A DNA stretch of 64,000 nt from Bacillus massiliigorillae (GTDB taxonomy: Bacteria; Bacillota; Bacilli; Bacillales; DSM-1321): the NCBI RefSeq assembly GCF_000380245.2, contig NZ_HG428742.1:464633-528632 (forward strand), in the 5' to 3' direction. Numbering within the stretch: position 1 is the stretch's first letter; every line of letters starts with the position of its first letter. The notes beneath the pieces are model-generated. The model was not told where the DNA came from. It was given only the letters and a program-made list of their open reading frames with translations, and made no database searches. Of this stretch, positions 8,432 through 17,512 are shown piece by piece. The position numbers and the translations under genes were made by a program.

Positions 8432-9019
8432 TTAAAGAATTCCTTCTTCTTTCTTAGAATATGTCTTCTCACCTGGTGCGACATACATATTGAATCGATC
8501 CAACATTGAGCTTGGATTTTCATCCAATACGAGCATCGCACGAAACTTTTCTTGCAAAAATTGTTCATCTACCATATGTGCAAAAACAGCCATAAGTGGT
8601 TCATAGAATTGATTTGTATTATAAAGTCCACATGGTTTTTGATGAAGACCGATTTGAGCCCACGTAACTACTTCAAAAAACTCTTCTAAAGTACCTGCGC
8701 CACCTGGTAAGGCGATAAAACCATCTGCCAATTCTGCCATTTTTGCTTTTCTTTCATGCATAGTATCTACGATAATTAAATCCGTTAAAGCAGGATGAGC
8801 AAGTTCCTTATCTTTTAACATCTTAGGCATAACGCCAATTACTTCTCCGCCTGCTTCTAAGACGGAATCCGCCACAGCACCCATCAAACCAACACATGCC
8901 CCACCGTATACTAGCTTAATTCCTCGTTTCGCCAATTCCTTTCCGAGTGCAATTGCGCCTTCACGATATGCCTTATTTGATCCATTACTAGAGCCACAAA
9001 ACACAGCTACAGCTTTCAA
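8432..9019 (-). CDS. LOG-family protein (cytokinin riboside 5'-monophosphate phosphoribohydrolase type)
   Basis: A 195-aa Rossmann-type protein of the TIGR00730/LOG family, like B. subtilis YvdD. Opening VAVFCGSSNG, LVYGGACVGLMGAVAD, and the active-site motif PGGAGTLEE (~105-113, PGGxGTxxE) with the upstream MHERKAKM arginine. Such enzymes cleave nucleoside 5'-monophosphates to base plus ribose 5-phosphate. The physiological substrate in Bacillus is not settled. TTG start with GGGGTGG six nt upstream. It stands alone between two terminators and is not part of the ywh run in B. subtilis as I recall it. Confidence 0.92.
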   Translation of the reverse strand: MKAVAVFCGSSNGSNKAYREGAIALGKELAKRGIKLVYGGACVGLMGAVADSVLEAGGEVIGVMPKMLKDKELAHPALTDLIIVDTMHERKAKMAELADGFIALPGGAGTLEEFFEVVTWAQIGLHQKPCGLYNTNQFYEPLMAVFAHMVDEQFLQEKFRAMLVLDENPSSMLDRFNMYVAPGEKTYSKKEEGIL

Positions 9020-9116
9020 CTATAACCACCCCTTTTCCCCTTTTAACTCTATATAAAGATACTAATTTAGTAAGTCCTGCTACGTTTATTATAAAACAAA
9101 ATAGTTCCTAATCGTT

Positions 9117-9171
9117 GAAAAAGGCTACCCTTATAAAAATCATGATGATTTTCAAAAGGTAGCCTTTTTTC
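9117..9171 (-). terminator. Terminator downstream of ywhD
   Basis: AAAAAGGCTACC pairs with GGTAGCCTTTTT, with an inner AAAATCAT/ATGATTTT hairpin. A T-run follows on the minus strand. Confidence 0.85.
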
Positions 9172-9290
9172 GTGTCCTAGTTTTACAGCGTTGTACGCTT
9201 ATGTTAAGTTTACTCATTGTCCACACAAACGACAAGTATAAAAAATCTTTTTCAGAAATTGTCGTATTTTGGACTTATTTACATTTATTA

Positions 9291-9794
9291 TCAATTAAGT
9301 TGTTGCTTTAATTCATCACTAGAACGATCCCACATGCTGTGATCATGCTTTTGTAAAAATTCCTTCAATACCGCTTTAGAAATGTCATCCATATGACTAG
9401 TTATAATTTTTCGTTTCATTGCTTTATCAAGATTATTCACATGTTCAGGCAATGATTTATATCCACGACGAATACTACGGTCTATAGTCATTTCACAAGC
9501 AGTTACTCCAGCATAGTAAGCTCCTTCTTCATTTCTTTCAATCGCTACCCAAATAATCCAATAAGGCTTCCCATTTGGAACTTCCTCTTTATTCTTCAAG
9601 AATTTGATACCCTTCTCAGTTGCACTTCTTGCATGCATAGCACCTACATCGATAAATGCATCCTTTTCTTGTACATCTATAATAATTGGAGAGATGTTTT
9701 CAAGGCTTAATGAGCCAGCACCAAAGCCTTTATGCCCATCTGTTGGGTTATTTTTAATAATGTTAAATTGCATTTTTTTGTTTTGATTATCCAT
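9291..9794 (-). CDS. ywhD: YwhD family protein
   Basis: A 167-aa soluble protein matching the YwhD family, which is largely restricted to Bacillaceae. Visible landmarks are KGFGAGSLSLENISP, DAFIDVGAMHARSATEKGI, YWIIWVAIER and AGVTACEMTIDRS. No catalytic signature or membrane segment is visible and its molecular function is unknown. An AAGGGAG site precedes the ATG by ~8 nt. It lies 21 nt after ywhC in the same direction, as in B. subtilis, so the two form an operon ending at the 9117 hairpin. Confidence 0.9.
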   Translation of the reverse strand: MDNQNKKMQFNIIKNNPTDGHKGFGAGSLSLENISPIIIDVQEKDAFIDVGAMHARSATEKGIKFLKNKEEVPNGKPYWIIWVAIERNEEGAYYAGVTACEMTIDRSIRRGYKSLPEHVNNLDKAMKRKIITSHMDDISKAVLKEFLQKHDHSMWDRSSDELKQQLN

Positions 9795-9815
9795 CGTAGA
9801 CTCCCTTCTGCTTCA

Positions 9816-10475
9816 TTACATAAATAGTGTATAGAAAAAGTTTTGTAATCCATTTGAGATGGCTGGAATCACCGTATTAAAGATCGGTTGAATGGTGTAT
9901 CGATCTAATGGAGTTAATATTAAAATTAAAAAGATTAGTATGCCATACTGCTCGTACTGTGTCATTTTCGCACGTACTCTTGGAGATACCAAATCCTCAA
10001 TAATTCGATATCCATCTAAAGGTGGGACTGGTAAGAGGTTAAACACAAATAGAAGAATGTTTAAACCAATTAATTGATTCATGAATTGATAGACGTACGT
10101 ATTCGGTTCCACACCAGCAGCTAGTAATCCATACCAAATTGCAAACCCAATAATTGCAATCAGTAAATTACTAATTGGTCCTGCTATTGAAACAAGGACA
10201 CCTGCTAATCGCGGGTTTTTAAAGTTGTTTCGGTTGACCGGAACTGGTCGTGCCCAACCAAAGCCAGCTATCAGAATCAATATCGTTCCAAATGGATCAA
10301 TATGCTCCTTTGGATTTAAGGTCAATCGTCCTTGGTCTTTTGCAGTTGTATCGCCAAACTTATACGCAACGTACGCGTGCGCAAATTCATGCACTGTAAA
10401 AGCAATCAATAGCGAAATAACGACGTAAGGCAATTCTTGTAAAGAAAATGCTAAAAAACTATTCAAAAAATCCAT
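9816..10475 (-). CDS. ywhC: Site-2-type zinc metalloprotease (M50) YwhC
   Basis: A 219-aa polytopic membrane peptidase. The zinc site HEFAH (His29-Glu30..His33) lies in the first membrane helix region and the second ligand motif NLLPVPPLDG (Asp) near residue 160. Between them is ARPVPVNRNNFKNPR, typical of RIP/YwhC proteins. It has about five membrane helices and no PDZ domain, so it belongs to the compact group III S2P-like proteases. The substrate is unknown. GGAG lies 8 nt before the ATG. First gene of the ywhC-ywhD operon. Confidence 0.93.
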   Translation of the reverse strand: MDFLNSFLAFSLQELPYVVISLLIAFTVHEFAHAYVAYKFGDTTAKDQGRLTLNPKEHIDPFGTILILIAGFGWARPVPVNRNNFKNPRLAGVLVSIAGPISNLLIAIIGFAIWYGLLAAGVEPNTYVYQFMNQLIGLNILLFVFNLLPVPPLDGYRIIEDLVSPRVRAKMTQYEQYGILIFLILILTPLDRYTIQPIFNTVIPAISNGLQNFFYTLFM

Positions 10476-10639
10476 CTTTCACACTCCACACTTATGGTAC
10501 TACTAAGTATAGCGTATTATGATGGAAATGTTTAATATACAAAACAGAGATTTTCTATCAATTCGCATGTTCGCTCCTTGATTTTCCCAACATCTTATGA
10601 AAAACTACTATCAGTACATATGAAAGGAGATGTCCTATA

Positions 10640-10825
10640 ATGCCATACGTAACTGTAAAAATGCTTGAAGGTCGCACTGAAGAGCAAAAGAAAGCTTTAG
10701 TTGAAAAAGTAACAGATGCTGTTTCTGAAACATCTGGTGCTCCTAAAGAGAAAATCGTTGTTTTTATCGAAGAAATGCAAAAAAACCACTACGCTGTAGC
10801 TGGTAAGCGTTTAAGTGATGAGTAG
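10640..10825 (+). CDS. ywhB: 4-oxalocrotonate tautomerase family enzyme
   Basis: A 61-aa tautomerase subunit. After Met removal Pro1 (MPYVTVKML) is the catalytic base. Arg residues at positions 11 (GRTEEQK) and ~38-57, and the SGAPKEKIVVFIEEM strand, follow the 4-OT pattern (YwhB-like). These form hexamers of ~60-residue subunits. AAAGGAGATG lies 7 nt upstream of the ATG. It diverges from ywhC and is followed immediately by family A repeat copy 3. Confidence 0.93.
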   Translation: MPYVTVKMLEGRTEEQKKALVEKVTDAVSETSGAPKEKIVVFIEEMQKNHYAVAGKRLSDE

Positions 10826-10827
10826 AT

Positions 10828-10980
10828 AAGAAAAGCGTAAGCGCCCGTTTAGAGACGTATAAACTGGAGCTCTCATCCTTTAGATAAAGGAAACACGAAG
10901 AGCCGATAGGCGATTCGATGTTGACTTATCGTAGGGAAGAGTGCAAAGTTTACTAGTCTCTGGGCGCTAAAGCCAGACAA
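10828..10980 (+). repeat. Family A structured repeat, copy 3
   Basis: Starts 3 nt after the ywhB stop. Outer helices are AGAGAC/GTCTCT and AAACT/AGTTT around GTAT/ACTA, a different sequence from copies 1, 6, 7 and 8 but equally complementary. Ends GGGCGCTAAAGCCAGACAA. In the 498 bp between ywhB and ywgA, this repeat, module D at 10990 and the 11256 terminator are the recognisable content; 11041-11255 holds nothing I can name. Confidence 0.88.
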
Positions 10981-10989
10981 TAAGAAAAA

Positions 10990-11030
10990 CCGTCACCGGT
11001 CCTTTTTGCTGGATGCATGTGTAGGTGAAA
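10990..11030. repeat. Short dispersed module D, copy 2
   Basis: CCGTCACCGGTCCTTTTTG followed by CTGGATGCATGTGTAGGTG. Similar to the stretches at 5977, 29400 and 34974; it follows a family A repeat as at 5977. Confidence 0.4.
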
Positions 11031-11255
11031 GGTTAGATACAGTAAAAACAATGTACTTTCTATCACTCAATAAAGAGGTTGTCCAATTAGTCCTATTTGC
11101 TACATTTATTTATATGTATGAGAATGAAATTCGCTGATTTTTTAAGGAGTCATTTGAGTTTCATCTTGACCAAAAGCGCTAAAAATCAGTTTTTTAGTCT
11201 ACTAAGCAAAAATAAGATTTAAATGAACACTACTTCGAATAGCACAAAAAGCGTA

Positions 11256-11306
11256 AAAGGGCGTTCGAAAAGTGATTGAAAATCACTTTTCGAACAGCCC
11301 CTTCTT
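11256..11306 (-). terminator. Terminator downstream of ywgA (family B hairpin)
   Basis: GTTCGAAAAGTGATT pairs with AATCACTTTTCGAAC, flanked by GGGC/GCCC. On the minus strand it is followed by TTTTACGCTTTTT. Related in sequence to the hairpin at 36236. Confidence 0.88.
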
Positions 11307-11323
11307 CATATATTATAAGTGCA

Positions 11324-11833
11324 TTATTGCAGCTGAGCCTTCTTCATCAATTGATTGATATAATTATATGCTTCATCAATTTCTTCTAGCGTATACTTCT
11401 GTTTACTTTTTAGTGTATGAATTTTTTCAATGACTTCTTCTTTCTCCAATTCATCGAAATATAGTACTGTTGATACCAATTCTAAAAAACGTGCATTCTG
11501 GTTATTCATATCTTGTAGGCATTCTTCAACTAAAGGCATGTCCACTTTATATAGTTCTAAAAAGTCTGCTCCAGCCTTAGAGGTAGAATAACAATACTGA
11601 TGATAGCCACCTTTTTTCTCTTTCACTTCATTTAAATATCCCATATCACAAAGCTCTTCAATACGTAATGTCAGTTCTTCTGAATAAGGACCATAAAAAT
11701 GAAATTGAAATTTCTCTTGAAAAGGAAACGAAATCTTCTTCGCTATATAAATCATCTTTTGTAATTTCTTTCTCCCGGCTATTTCACCGACAGATGAGAT
11801 GGCATTAATAATGTTAGCATGGTCTTTGAACAC
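11324..11833 (-). CDS. ywgA: YwgA family protein
   Basis: A 169-aa protein of the YwgA family. It has a winged-helix-like N-terminal part: IINAISSVGEIAGRKKLQKM, YIAKKISFPF, and FHFYGPYSEEL, a pattern also found in SocA/Panacea-type antitoxin-like domains. It is mostly helical, with no membrane segment. A longer frame starts at 11902, but AAGGAGGGG lies 7 nt before GTG at 11833, so that start is used. It follows ywfO by ~140 bp on the same strand as in B. subtilis. Function unknown. Confidence 0.85.
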   Translation of the reverse strand: MFKDHANIINAISSVGEIAGRKKLQKMIYIAKKISFPFQEKFQFHFYGPYSEELTLRIEELCDMGYLNEVKEKKGGYHQYCYSTSKAGADFLELYKVDMPLVEECLQDMNNQNARFLELVSTVLYFDELEKEEVIEKIHTLKSKQKYTLEEIDEAYNYINQLMKKAQLQ

Positions 11834-11971
11834 AACATTACCCCTCCTTCTAGAGCAACCAATCCTGTTCCTAAAAATTTCACAGACAAAAACAAACCTC
11901 ATTAAGAAACAGGAGTTGCCAGTTTCTTAATGAAGAATCGTCGCTCTTAATTCATGTACATTCTATCTATG

Positions 11972-13276
11972 TTAGTTTATCCCTAATAGCTTACGAATTT
12001 GTCTTTTAATATTTCTTTTTGACTTCTCATCTCTCAAGAAATCCTCTGGAAAATATAATTTATGATCTGTTCTTCTCTTCCCTGTAATCGCATCAACAAT
12101 TTCAGACTCGCGAGATAGCTCTTTTATATCACCATTATTTTTTAATAAATAAATAGGTAAACGTTCTTCCTCTTCTCCCGGACGGTAGAAATCATATGGT
12201 AAATCCGATGAATGATCTACTACTAAATAATACGTCGGATCAATTCCCGCTTTTTTAAACAAAGTGGTCAATTCCATCAACATATTCATACCCGTTTGCG
12301 AAGGATGAAACTCTACATATTTAAATAATCTACGATTTACAAAACGGCTACATAAATCTTTCAAAATAGCATCTTCTTCTTCCTGCCATAATTGAAAATA
12401 ATACATCATAATATTCTCATCCATTTTGATATAATCTTCCGTTGATACATTCCCCTCAAAAAGAGAGATAAAATGCAGTGGTTCTAGCTTGAAAGAATAG
12501 CCTTTCCCGTACAGCTCTTTAGCACGATGTAGTATTTTCGTTAAAATAACTTCCGCACTTCGCGTTACAGGATGAAAATAGACTTGCCAATACATTTGGT
12601 AACGACTCATTATATAATCCTCTACCGCATGCATACCACTACTTTTAATAACCACTTGATCCACACGCGGTCTCATGACACGTAATAATCGTTCCATATC
12701 AAAATGGCCATAACTTACTCCAGTGAAATAAGCATCTCTTTGCAAGTAATCCATACGATCCGCATCAATTTGGCTTGATATTAAGCTAACAACAAGTTTG
12801 TCTTGATAGGTTTTTTCAATTACTTCTGCTACTTTCTTTGGAAAATCAGTAGCTACACGTTTGAGAATACCATTAACTTCTGTATCCCCTAAAATAATTT
12901 CCCTTGTAAAATGTTCATGATCTAAATCAAATACCTTCTCAAATGAATGTGAGAACGGTCCATGTCCTAGATCATGGAGCAAAGCTGCACATAATGATAA
13001 TAGCCGTTCTTCATCATGCCAATCTTTACGTCCCTTAAATACATCATCAATAATTCGACGAACAATTTCATATACACCAAGCGAATGATTAAATCGGCTA
13101 TGTTCAGCCCCATGGAAAGTTAAAAAGGTTGTTCCTAGCTGTCGTATTCGTCTCAGTCGTTGAAATTCACGCGTTCCAATTAAATCCCATATCACTCGAT
13201 CTCTCACATGGATATAGCGATGTACAGGGTCTTTAAATACTTTTTCTTCGCTCAATTTCTCTTTAGAATATTCCAT
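11972..13276 (-). CDS. ywfO: HD-domain phosphohydrolase (YwfO-like)
   Basis: A 434-aa HD-superfamily hydrolase of the dNTPase-like group. The N-terminus has VFKDPVHRYIHV and QRLRRIRQLG. The metal site is built by AEHSRFNHSLGV (His), LLHDLGHGPFSHS (His-Asp) and a later Asp in SSQIDADRMDYLQRDAYFTG. In B. subtilis and relatives YwfO-type enzymes hydrolyse dNTPs or related nucleotides; the in vivo substrate here is inferred. Length is typical. The upstream ribosome site is weak (GGGG 8 nt before the ATG). Soluble. Confidence 0.92.
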   Translation of the reverse strand: MEYSKEKLSEEKVFKDPVHRYIHVRDRVIWDLIGTREFQRLRRIRQLGTTFLTFHGAEHSRFNHSLGVYEIVRRIIDDVFKGRKDWHDEERLLSLCAALLHDLGHGPFSHSFEKVFDLDHEHFTREIILGDTEVNGILKRVATDFPKKVAEVIEKTYQDKLVVSLISSQIDADRMDYLQRDAYFTGVSYGHFDMERLLRVMRPRVDQVVIKSSGMHAVEDYIMSRYQMYWQVYFHPVTRSAEVILTKILHRAKELYGKGYSFKLEPLHFISLFEGNVSTEDYIKMDENIMMYYFQLWQEEEDAILKDLCSRFVNRRLFKYVEFHPSQTGMNMLMELTTLFKKAGIDPTYYLVVDHSSDLPYDFYRPGEEEERLPIYLLKNNGDIKELSRESEIVDAITGKRRTDHKLYFPEDFLRDEKSKRNIKRQIRKLLGIN

Positions 13277-13442
13277 AGAAAAAACCCCATTTATTTAATC
13301 TTAACTGCTTTATTTCAGTGTACCATTATTAAGATAAGAATTTATCCTTTAAAGATATTGTAACTAATTATTTGATTTATATATAACAAATACCAAATTG
13401 AATAAACACTTATACTTTCCAACATAATAAGGAAAAACAAAT

Positions 13443-13485
13443 AAGGTTACCCATTTCGCACATTCTGCATCTAAAAGGTAACCTT
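13443..13485 (-). terminator. Terminator of the DUF1450 gene
   Basis: AAGGTTACC pairs with GGTAACCTT around a 25-nt loop. The minus strand continues with ATTTGTTTTTCC. Confidence 0.7.
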
Positions 13486-13527
13486 GCCATACTTATATGT
13501 TTAAACAAGCATTGCTTATTCATTGAC

Positions 13528-13749
13528 TTATTTTATTTTTGCACGTACTTTCTCAATCAATTCATCTTCTGTTGGAGCTGCAACTGGGCGACTGTTTACA
13601 AAAGTAAAAGATTTCTTTCTTCCAGGACCACAATATGAATGACATTTAATCTCAATTGTTGCATCTGGATCCAATTCTTTTAGTTTTGGCACGAGTGTTT
13701 TAATATTTGTCGCTTGGCATTCGTCGCATATTTTAAATTCGTTAGCCAT
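13528..13749 (-). CDS. DUF1450 family small Cys protein
   Basis: A 73-aa protein with four cysteines: CDEC near residues 8-11 and ..NIK..., then KCHSYCGPG at ~36-40. This and the closing FVNSRPVAAPTEDELIEKV match the DUF1450 (YuzB-like) family, which has a thioredoxin-like 2Fe-2S ferredoxin layout. Whether a cluster is bound is unknown. It is the only gene between two terminator-like regions and is transcribed alone. AAGGGATGG lies upstream of the ATG with a long (~11 nt) spacer. Confidence 0.8.
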   Translation of the reverse strand: MANEFKICDECQATNIKTLVPKLKELDPDATIEIKCHSYCGPGRKKSFTFVNSRPVAAPTEDELIEKVRAKIK

Positions 13750-14067
13750 CCGTGGTAACCATCCCTTCTACGTAACAAATCTAATGGGTATTTTACTCTT
13801 TCTCGCATCGAAAGTCAAAATGTAACTGCTTTTGTATGGTTCCCATTACCTATCTGCTATATGCATTTCCTTTTAAAAGTCCAATGCTCATTTCCCTCAT
13901 CATCTAGCCCCAATCATCACGAAATCAATCAAAAACTTCCACTTTTCTCATAAACTACTACCTTTTTATTTTATGTGTATAAAAAAATGTGAACTTGTAC
14001 AGAATAATTATTAATTCATTCCCTATTTTTAGGAAAAAAACAAAGTTATCTAGAAAGGAAGTTAGCA

Positions 14068-14820
14068 ATGAAAGTAAGACAAGATGCTTGGACAGAGGAA
14101 GATGATTTGCTTTTAGCAGAAACAGTGCTTCGACATGTTCGTGAAGGTAGCACGCAATTAAATGCCTTTGAAGAAGTTGGTGACAAATTAAATCGTACTT
14201 CTGCTGCTTGTGGTTTCAGATGGAATGCTGTTGTACGCCATAACTACGAAAAAGCACTTCAATTAGCAAAGAAACAACGTAAACAACGTAATCGCCTACT
14301 CGGAAAAGAACAAGGTGGTAAAAAGAAACTATTATACACACCACCAACACCATCTATTGTAGATGTTGGATTAAACGTAGAATTGATACCGGAGCCGCTA
14401 GAATTACAAACAAATGACTATCAAGAAGAAATATCAGAACCAATTGTATTACCAAACTATGAAGTAGTGCAGCCAACGAATACTACAAATATCTCATCTA
14501 TTGATGATGTTATTTCATTTTTACAATCTATGAATACACAAAGCTTGCATAGCGAAGTATTAAAGGCAGAAAACGAAAGATTAAAAGCAGAGCTTCGTGA
14601 TGCAAAGAATGAAATATTCCGAATGAAGCAGCACAATGAAGAGCTACAAGGTAAAATTGATAATCTTGCAGAAAACAGTGAAACCATTCAAGAGGATTAT
14701 GAAACAATGATGAAAATCATGAATCGCGCACGTAAGCTTGTTTTACTGGAGGAAGAAGTTCCTCATACTACTAAATTCAAAATGGATCGCAATGGGAATT
14801 TAGAAAAAGTAGCTGAATAA
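14068..14820 (+). CDS. rsfA: Prespore-specific transcriptional regulator RsfA
   Basis: A 250-aa RsfA-family protein. The N-terminus is a Myb/SANT-like helix-turn-helix: RQDAWTEEDDLLLAETVLRH, then LNRTSAACGFRWNAVVR. The middle (~85-150) is acidic and loosely ordered, followed by a coiled coil at ~165-220 (EVLKAENERLKAELRDAKNE). In B. subtilis RsfA (YwfN) tunes sigma-F-dependent genes in the forespore. A GTATA at 13977 and GTACAGAATAAT at 13997 could be a sigma-F/G-type promoter, but the match is weak. The 318 bp upstream holds nothing else I recognise. AAAGGAAG precedes the ATG. Confidence 0.92.
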   Translation: MKVRQDAWTEEDDLLLAETVLRHVREGSTQLNAFEEVGDKLNRTSAACGFRWNAVVRHNYEKALQLAKKQRKQRNRLLGKEQGGKKKLLYTPPTPSIVDVGLNVELIPEPLELQTNDYQEEISEPIVLPNYEVVQPTNTTNISSIDDVISFLQSMNTQSLHSEVLKAENERLKAELRDAKNEIFRMKQHNEELQGKIDNLAENSETIQEDYETMMKIMNRARKLVLLEEEVPHTTKFKMDRNGNLEKVAE

Positions 14821-14886
14821 TAGTAGAAAATGGATATCGCCTAGGTTTAACTAGCAATATCTCCTACTTTACTATTCATATAACGA

Positions 14887-14922
14887 AGAAAGAGATATCT
14901 CACAATGAGATATCTCTTTCTT
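14887..14922. terminator. Bidirectional terminator rsfA / GH65
   Basis: AAGAAAGAGATATCTCA pairs perfectly with TGAGATATCTCTTTCTT around CAA. T-rich sides serve both convergent genes. Confidence 0.92.
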
Positions 14923-14927
14923 ATTAA

Positions 14928-17282
14928 TTAAAGCTCAACAACAACTTGATCTTTAACTGTATATTCTGTTTCGCCACATGTGAATGTGATTTCTTCATTA
15001 TTATTCGTTACTTTCTTCACTGTTAATGTGTTCTTCGTAACCGTTACTTCTAAGCGATCACCTTGCCAGAAGATAGGGAACGTTAATGAAGTCCATTTTT
15101 CTGGTAATGCAGGTACGATGCGAAGTTTACCGTTCAGCATTCTCACTCCGCCAAATCCATTAACAACACATTGCCAAATACCACCTAATGAAGCAGCGTG
15201 GATACCATGATCACTTGTCTTCATGTTTGGTCCTAAGTCAATTGCACAAGCTTTGTTGAATAAGTTATAAGCCATTTCTTTATCGCCCATATCAGAGGCT
15301 AATACACAGTGTGTAGATAAGCTTAGAGATGAATCATGAAGTGTTTTTGGCTCATAGTATTCCCAGTTTGCTTTCTTAACATCTTGGCTGAATAAGTCTT
15401 CAAGTAGGTAGAACAGAACCATGATATCTGCTTGCTTCGATACTTGAATTTCATTTACTTGTGTTAAGTTGTAATCTTTGAACATTGAACCAACGTTTTC
15501 TTGGTTTTTGTACTTTGTTAAGTCGATGATTTCTTTAGATAGGTACGTATCATCTTGTCCGATTACTAAATCTTCTTGACGTGGCTGTGGTAGGTAGATT
15601 TTATCTACTTTCTCAACCCATTTTTCATAAGTTGCATCAAGATCTAACTTCTCATTTAGACGAGCAAAAATTTCTGGCTTGTCTGCCTTTAACATGTTGT
15701 AATAAGCCATTGCGTTCTTGATTGTCCAGTGAGCTGTGTAGTTCGTGAATGCATTGTTGTTTACGTGCTCTTTATATTCATCTGGTCCGATAACGTTGTT
15801 GATGTGGAATTCTTGTTTTTCTTCGTTCCACTCTAAACGAGATTGCCAGAATTTCGCTGTATCAAGAAGTAATTCATAGCCGTACTTCTCCATGAAATCT
15901 TCGTCACCAGTGATTTGGTAATATTGCCATGTAGCAAATGCGATATCAGACGTGATATGTTGCTCAATGAAACCAGACCAAATCTTCGTTGCTTCACCAG
16001 TGATGATGTCAGCAGCCCCCCATACAGGTGTTACTTCACCATCTTCAAGCCATGCAGATTCCCAAGGGAACATTGCACCTTCATAGCCATTTTCTTTCGC
16101 TTTCTTGTGTGCACCTGGAAGTGTTAAATAACGATATTCTAGTAGACTACGAGCTACTTTTGGATGGCTGTAAATGAAGTATGGAAGAACGAATAATTCA
16201 GTATCCCAGAATGTATGTCCTTTATATCCTTCACCAGATAATCCTTTTGCCCCAACATTCATACGGTTGTCGTGAGCTGGAGTGAATACTGTTAAGTGGT
16301 ATTGAGCAAAACGAATTGCTAATTGATCGAAGTCTTCAGCCGTTTCAATTGTGATTGGGCAAACACTCCAAACTTTTTCTTCCCAAGCTTTTGCATGAGC
16401 AGTAAATAATGTGTTGTAGCCTGCTTTTAATACACCTTCTAAATGTTCTTTAGCGAATGTTTTTAAACCTTTTAATCCTTCTACTTCAACGTCTTTGTCA
16501 CGGCTAGTGAATACATTTGTTAATTTTTCAATAACAAGTGTTTCACCTTTAGCGACAGTTATGTTGTTATATGCATAATAGATTTGACGACGCTCCATTA
16601 AGATTAAGCCATCCACTTCAACAGCTTCATTGTTCTTTTCAAACTGATGAGCTGTATTGAAAACAAAATCAATATTGCTTTCAGTTGTTGTTTGGATTAA
16701 TTGCATGATTTTCTTATCAAATAAGCGTTTTTCGCCTTCTTTGAAGTGTTGCACACCACTGTTTGATACTTGTGCGTTAATACCAGAAGTGATTGAAATC
16801 TCTGCGTCTTGATCAACTGGTGTAATTTCTACACGTTGTGCAATAACGTGCTTATCATCTAAAGAAATGAAACGACGGAATGTTAATTCATATGTGCGGT
16901 TTTCGTTTGAAGTCCAAACTACTTTTCTTGTTAATTCTGCTTCTTTAATGTTTAATACACGCTCATAAGATACGATAGTACCTTGCTCTAAATTGAAAGC
17001 TTGTCCATCAAGAGTGAAATCCATCCAAAGAACATCAGCCGCATTTGGAAGTTCAGTTACTTCATTGTCAGCAAACTTATTGAATGTACCCGCAACGAAT
17101 AAGTTACGAGTTTCCCCCATGTTTTTCTCTTCAGCAGCTGCACGCTGACCCATATATCCATTACCTAAGCAAAAAATTGCTTCAGCTTTACCTACTAATT
17201 TAGGATTATATGCAGATTCAGTTACAATCCAGTTTTTAAGGGCATCTGTGCCACGGTTGTATTGCATAATTGAATTAGACAT
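14928..17282 (-). CDS. GH65 disaccharide phosphorylase, kojibiose phosphorylase (YcjT)-like
   Basis: A 784-aa inverting glycoside phosphorylase of family GH65: a beta-sandwich (~20-280), linker, (alpha/alpha)6 barrel and small C-terminal sheet. Catalytic acid Glu502 lies in VIGPDEYKEHVNNN; the phosphate loop is THE 'LHDSSLSLSTH' segment. Cytosolic, with no signal peptide. The N-terminal IFCLGNGYMGQRAAAEE, the barrel insert after AMFPWESAW, and IDLGPNMKTSDHGIHAASLG resemble E. coli YcjT (kojibiose phosphorylase) more than B. subtilis maltose phosphorylase, as recalled. The product would be beta-glucose 1-phosphate. Divergent from the DUF1189 gene with CGAAACGTTTCG-type operators between. The exact substrate is unproven. 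Confidence 0.85.
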   Translation of the reverse strand: MSNSIMQYNRGTDALKNWIVTESAYNPKLVGKAEAIFCLGNGYMGQRAAAEEKNMGETRNLFVAGTFNKFADNEVTELPNAADVLWMDFTLDGQAFNLEQGTIVSYERVLNIKEAELTRKVVWTSNENRTYELTFRRFISLDDKHVIAQRVEITPVDQDAEISITSGINAQVSNSGVQHFKEGEKRLFDKKIMQLIQTTTESNIDFVFNTAHQFEKNNEAVEVDGLILMERRQIYYAYNNITVAKGETLVIEKLTNVFTSRDKDVEVEGLKGLKTFAKEHLEGVLKAGYNTLFTAHAKAWEEKVWSVCPITIETAEDFDQLAIRFAQYHLTVFTPAHDNRMNVGAKGLSGEGYKGHTFWDTELFVLPYFIYSHPKVARSLLEYRYLTLPGAHKKAKENGYEGAMFPWESAWLEDGEVTPVWGAADIITGEATKIWSGFIEQHITSDIAFATWQYYQITGDEDFMEKYGYELLLDTAKFWQSRLEWNEEKQEFHINNVIGPDEYKEHVNNNAFTNYTAHWTIKNAMAYYNMLKADKPEIFARLNEKLDLDATYEKWVEKVDKIYLPQPRQEDLVIGQDDTYLSKEIIDLTKYKNQENVGSMFKDYNLTQVNEIQVSKQADIMVLFYLLEDLFSQDVKKANWEYYEPKTLHDSSLSLSTHCVLASDMGDKEMAYNLFNKACAIDLGPNMKTSDHGIHAASLGGIWQCVVNGFGGVRMLNGKLRIVPALPEKWTSLTFPIFWQGDRLEVTVTKNTLTVKKVTNNNEEITFTCGETEYTVKDQVVVEL

Positions 17283-17366
17283 TATAAAATCGTCCTTCCT
17301 GACAAAGAATAATTAAAGTTAGTTTGAATAAATATGTTTTTAAATCTTTTTGGAAATGAGAAAAGT

Positions 17367-17377
17367 AAAGCGCTTTC
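17367..17377. promoter_or_regulatory. Possible weak LacI/CcpA-type half-palindrome
   Basis: AAAGCGCTTTC is a palindromic core with central CGC/GCG instead of the ACGT centre seen in the stronger nearby sites. It lies just upstream of the GH65 gene start. Kept at low confidence. Confidence 0.3.
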
Positions 17378-17397
17378 TAAACTTAACCTCATTCTAT

Positions 17398-17411
17398 CCG
17401 AAACGTTTCGG
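17398..17411. promoter_or_regulatory. LacI-family operator
   Basis: CCGAAACGTTTCGG is a perfect 14-bp palindrome with the central CG step typical of LacI/GalR and CcpA targets. It is placed between the divergent GH65 and DUF1189 genes. Confidence 0.7.
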
Positions 17412-17455
17412 GTAGACAAGCTATTTTTTATAATTTTTTTCAAAACATCTTGTGA

Positions 17456-17488
17456 TATAATCACTTTGGTTATTCAAAAACGTTTTGG
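17456..17488 (+). promoter_or_regulatory. Promoter -10 and LacI-type operator of the DUF1189 gene
   Basis: TGATATAAT at 17453-17461 is an extended -10 (TGn-TATAAT). CAAAAACGTTTTGG at 17475-17488 falls just after it, around the expected transcription start, where a bound repressor would block initiation or elongation. No good -35 is seen, consistent with an extended -10 promoter. Confidence 0.55.
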
Positions 17489-17512
17489 AAATTTCAGAAA
17501 TAAGGTGATTAC

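Noticed and set aside
13750..14067. Small gene between DUF1450 and rsfA
   Set aside because: No frame with a ribosome site and credible length on either strand; only a weak sporulation-type promoter guess.
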